A stretch of DNA of 64,000 nucleotides. It comes from JAIPFM01 sp964494325. GTDB lineage: Bacteria; Planctomycetota; Phycisphaerae; Sedimentisphaerales; Anaerobacaceae. Below the pieces are notes generated by a model. That model was not told the DNA's origin and did not search any database. It saw only the letters and a list, made by a program, of their open reading frames with translations. Position numbers and translations under genes: made by a program. Location: contig CAZBTJ010000001.1 in assembly GCA_964494325.1 (NCBI GenBank), positions 61,900-125,899 of the forward strand. The letters run 5' to 3'. Positions 62,560 to 64,000 of the stretch are shown one piece after another (position 1 is the stretch's first letter; the number at the start of each line of letters is the position of its first letter).

Positions 62560-62870
62560 ATCAATACTCTCCCGACCATTTTTGCGGCGCCGGGAAAATG
62601 GTCTTAACTCATTTCTAATACTAACTTTATCACTCTGATCCAGAGGTGTCTGAAACAAGGAATACCTTATGATCTGCCCCTGCATTCCTCTTTTGTCAGA
62701 TACTCTACGTTCCCGATTTCATTTGATCACTCTTTTCCACTCTGTAACAAACTCATTTCAATGGCCTAGCAATTTTCAACGATTCCGTTTCTTGCATTCT
62801 TTCTTGATAATTTGAGACTCAATATAACTCCAGATTTGATTAATTTGACATAGAGTGCCATGCAAAAAGA
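62560..62870. other. 311-base gap upstream of the dinD remnant
   Basis: No gene seen. Inverted repeat ACCATTTT / AAAATGGT at 62575-62582 and 62595-62602 lies just upstream of the dinD start and could be its old operator or a hairpin. Confidence 0.35.
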
Positions 62871-63872
62871 CTACGCATAGCCACATGCATCCATAAGGCA
62901 GAATTCGACAGGTCGAACCTGGCCAGAAAGCATGTCATATGCCATCGGCTGTATTGCCCCGTCACGACGTAGCTCGACAATTCGCTTCCTAGCCCAATCT
63001 CGGATTGCCTGACGGTCGCTCGCTACGGTTGACAACAATCTTGATAGGGATACGATAGCATCCAGTGAGTCCGTTTTCTCAATGGATGCCAGTAGCAATT
63101 CCTGAGCCACCGTGTCCCTTCGTAATCGGTTGCGAATCGCACGGATTGCTTCTCGCGGAAAACGCCAGGACGTTTCAGTCTGGAATCCCGTGGGGAGGGA
63201 ATGGATATAGCCAATCAACTCCTCTGTGCTGGCTTTTACATTTATAATCCACGCTGTTTCAGCATCTAATCTCAGTGGTTGAGCCGAGAGATTAGTCCAA
63301 ATAGTCTGGATTAATTCAGACTGTGGCCACCCACGACACAAAGCAATGACCGGTCCTATCTTCGTGTGGGAATTCTTGGCAATATCCTCCAAGTCTTCCC
63401 TCAAGTCCAACTCGCCCCTATAATGCCTTGCCAGATAATGAGCGGCTTCAATCCATACTTCAACCTCTTTGTAGCCCCAACTCATTACCTGGTGGCTTTC
63501 ACTCCTATACATATATATCCTGCGGAATAGACTGAGGCAGAACTCTCGGAAGGTCTCCTGGCCTTCCTCAAGGGCGGATAGGGCCCAAAAAGCATCGAGG
63601 TCTTCATGGGCATGTCGGCGGACCTCATTGATAAGGGAAGCAGGAACCGTCTTCACCAGTTTTTGCCTCCCTGTATGAGCCAAATGCCATGCAAATACTT
63701 CCCAGTTGCCGAAGATTCTCCAGGTAGTATCAGCACAAGTTGTTAGAAGAGACTCCCAATTGTCCTCGACTATATGTATATATTGCCAATTACGTCTCGA
63801 TCGTGAATAATCGTTTATCCCGTTAATGCCTTTCAAAAAAAAAATATCATTTCTAAAGATTTCACGGGACAC
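62871..63872 (-). CDS. helical protein of unknown function, possibly the C-terminal part of a larger gene
   Basis: 333 residues from a GTG at 63872 (in-frame TAG at about 63890). Almost entirely helical, with HEAT-like segments (ESLLTTCADTTWRIFGNWEV, LINEVRRHAHEDLDAFWALS, AIVSLSRLLSTVASDRQAIR). No signal peptide, TM helix or catalytic motif. The composition resembles the sensor halves of large NACHT/STAND-type ATPases, but no P-loop is present, so this may be a detached C-terminus. No good ribosome site precedes the GTG. Real coding is likely; function is not known. Confidence 0.5.
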   Translation of the reverse strand: MSREIFRNDIFFLKGINGINDYSRSRRNWQYIHIVEDNWESLLTTCADTTWRIFGNWEVFAWHLAHTGRQKLVKTVPASLINEVRRHAHEDLDAFWALSALEEGQETFREFCLSLFRRIYMYRSESHQVMSWGYKEVEVWIEAAHYLARHYRGELDLREDLEDIAKNSHTKIGPVIALCRGWPQSELIQTIWTNLSAQPLRLDAETAWIINVKASTEELIGYIHSLPTGFQTETSWRFPREAIRAIRNRLRRDTVAQELLLASIEKTDSLDAIVSLSRLLSTVASDRQAIRDWARKRIVELRRDGAIQPMAYDMLSGQVRPVEFCLMDACGYA

Positions 63873-63901
63873 GCACCTCTCACCCTGCTATAGTTGCCCG
63901 C

Positions 63902-64000
63902 ATGATAGCCGTTGCATCAGAATATACATGTATGGACCAGCAGGTAAGCCCGGTGAGCGAAGGACTGGATCTGGAGCGACTTCTGCAAGAAAACCGTGCT
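63902..64000 (+). CDS. partial gene at window edge
   Basis: ATG 63902 opens MIAVASEYTCMDQQVSPVSE, then GLDLERLLQENRA at the edge; an internal ATG at 63932 is another possible start. The end looks like the beginning of a coiled coil (LERLLQENRA), as in several transposases, but too little is present to name it. Confidence 0.35.
   Translation, partial: MIAVASEYTCMDQQVSPVSEGLDLERLLQENRA

Noticed and set aside
1..64000. CRISPR arrays, tRNA or rRNA genes
   Set aside because: No regularly spaced direct repeats and no recognisable RNA gene on visual reading of both strands; a covariance search was not possible.

Overview
The window looks like a chromosome segment of a planctomycete, most likely a Phycisphaerae-type anaerobe. 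This is inferred from gene content: several ECF sigma genes followed by large membrane/secreted partner proteins, a sigma factor fused to extracytoplasmic repeat domains, large heparinase-like and FG-GAP/VCBS secreted proteins, prepilin-type proteins, leucine-rich proteins, and a remnant resembling HzsA-related proteins. Composition is moderate in G+C. No rRNA, tRNA or CRISPR was recognised.

Layout. 1-6000: acetyl-CoA synthetase, an OFA-type MFS carrier and a convergent AcuC-like deacetylase (an acetate-activation neighbourhood), then a membrane protein. 6010-12360 (-): one operon of ECF sigma factor, a membrane anti-sigma fused to a DUF4139-like domain, and three secreted DUF4139-like paralogues. 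12485-18243: a K+-channel RCK fragment, a large subtilisin-like/FG-GAP protein whose catalytic Asp is Gly, and a prepilin-like remnant. 18244-21764 and 25566-29611 (-): two sigma/partner pairs in which the partner is a TM protein with carboxypeptidase-regulatory-like repeats and a cysteine-less redoxin-like end. Between them lies a defence/toxin-antitoxin patch (DUF4258-YgiT pair, PIN and AbiEii fragments, AAA_14/DUF4143 ATPase, truncated hipBA). 29729-40673 (-): two very large heparinase-like enzymes, a Tat-leader stub, a VCBS protein and a prepilin gene broken by an amber codon. 40674-42006: decayed gene pieces and a dispersed repeat. 42007-46637 (-): two leucine-rich secreted paralogues around a membrane protein. 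46849-52793: site-2 protease, sensor kinase, RsbU-like phosphatase, START protein. 53140-56949: sigma factor fused to TM and repeat domains, the one-piece version of the two split pairs. 57303-59549: ilvB-ilvN. 59686-64000: a decayed HzsA-like gene cut by a REP-type transposase element, REP-like hairpins, a deleted dinD, a helical C-terminal-like protein and an edge gene.

How it fits together (inference): much of the window is devoted to envelope sensing and polysaccharide attack. Four sigma systems carry their own extracytoplasmic domains, either translationally coupled (three exact ATGA overlaps) or fused. The most system-like elements are the DUF4139 sigma operon and the split/fused sigma-repeat family. 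Many genes between operons are broken, so this is also a region of active decay and insertion.
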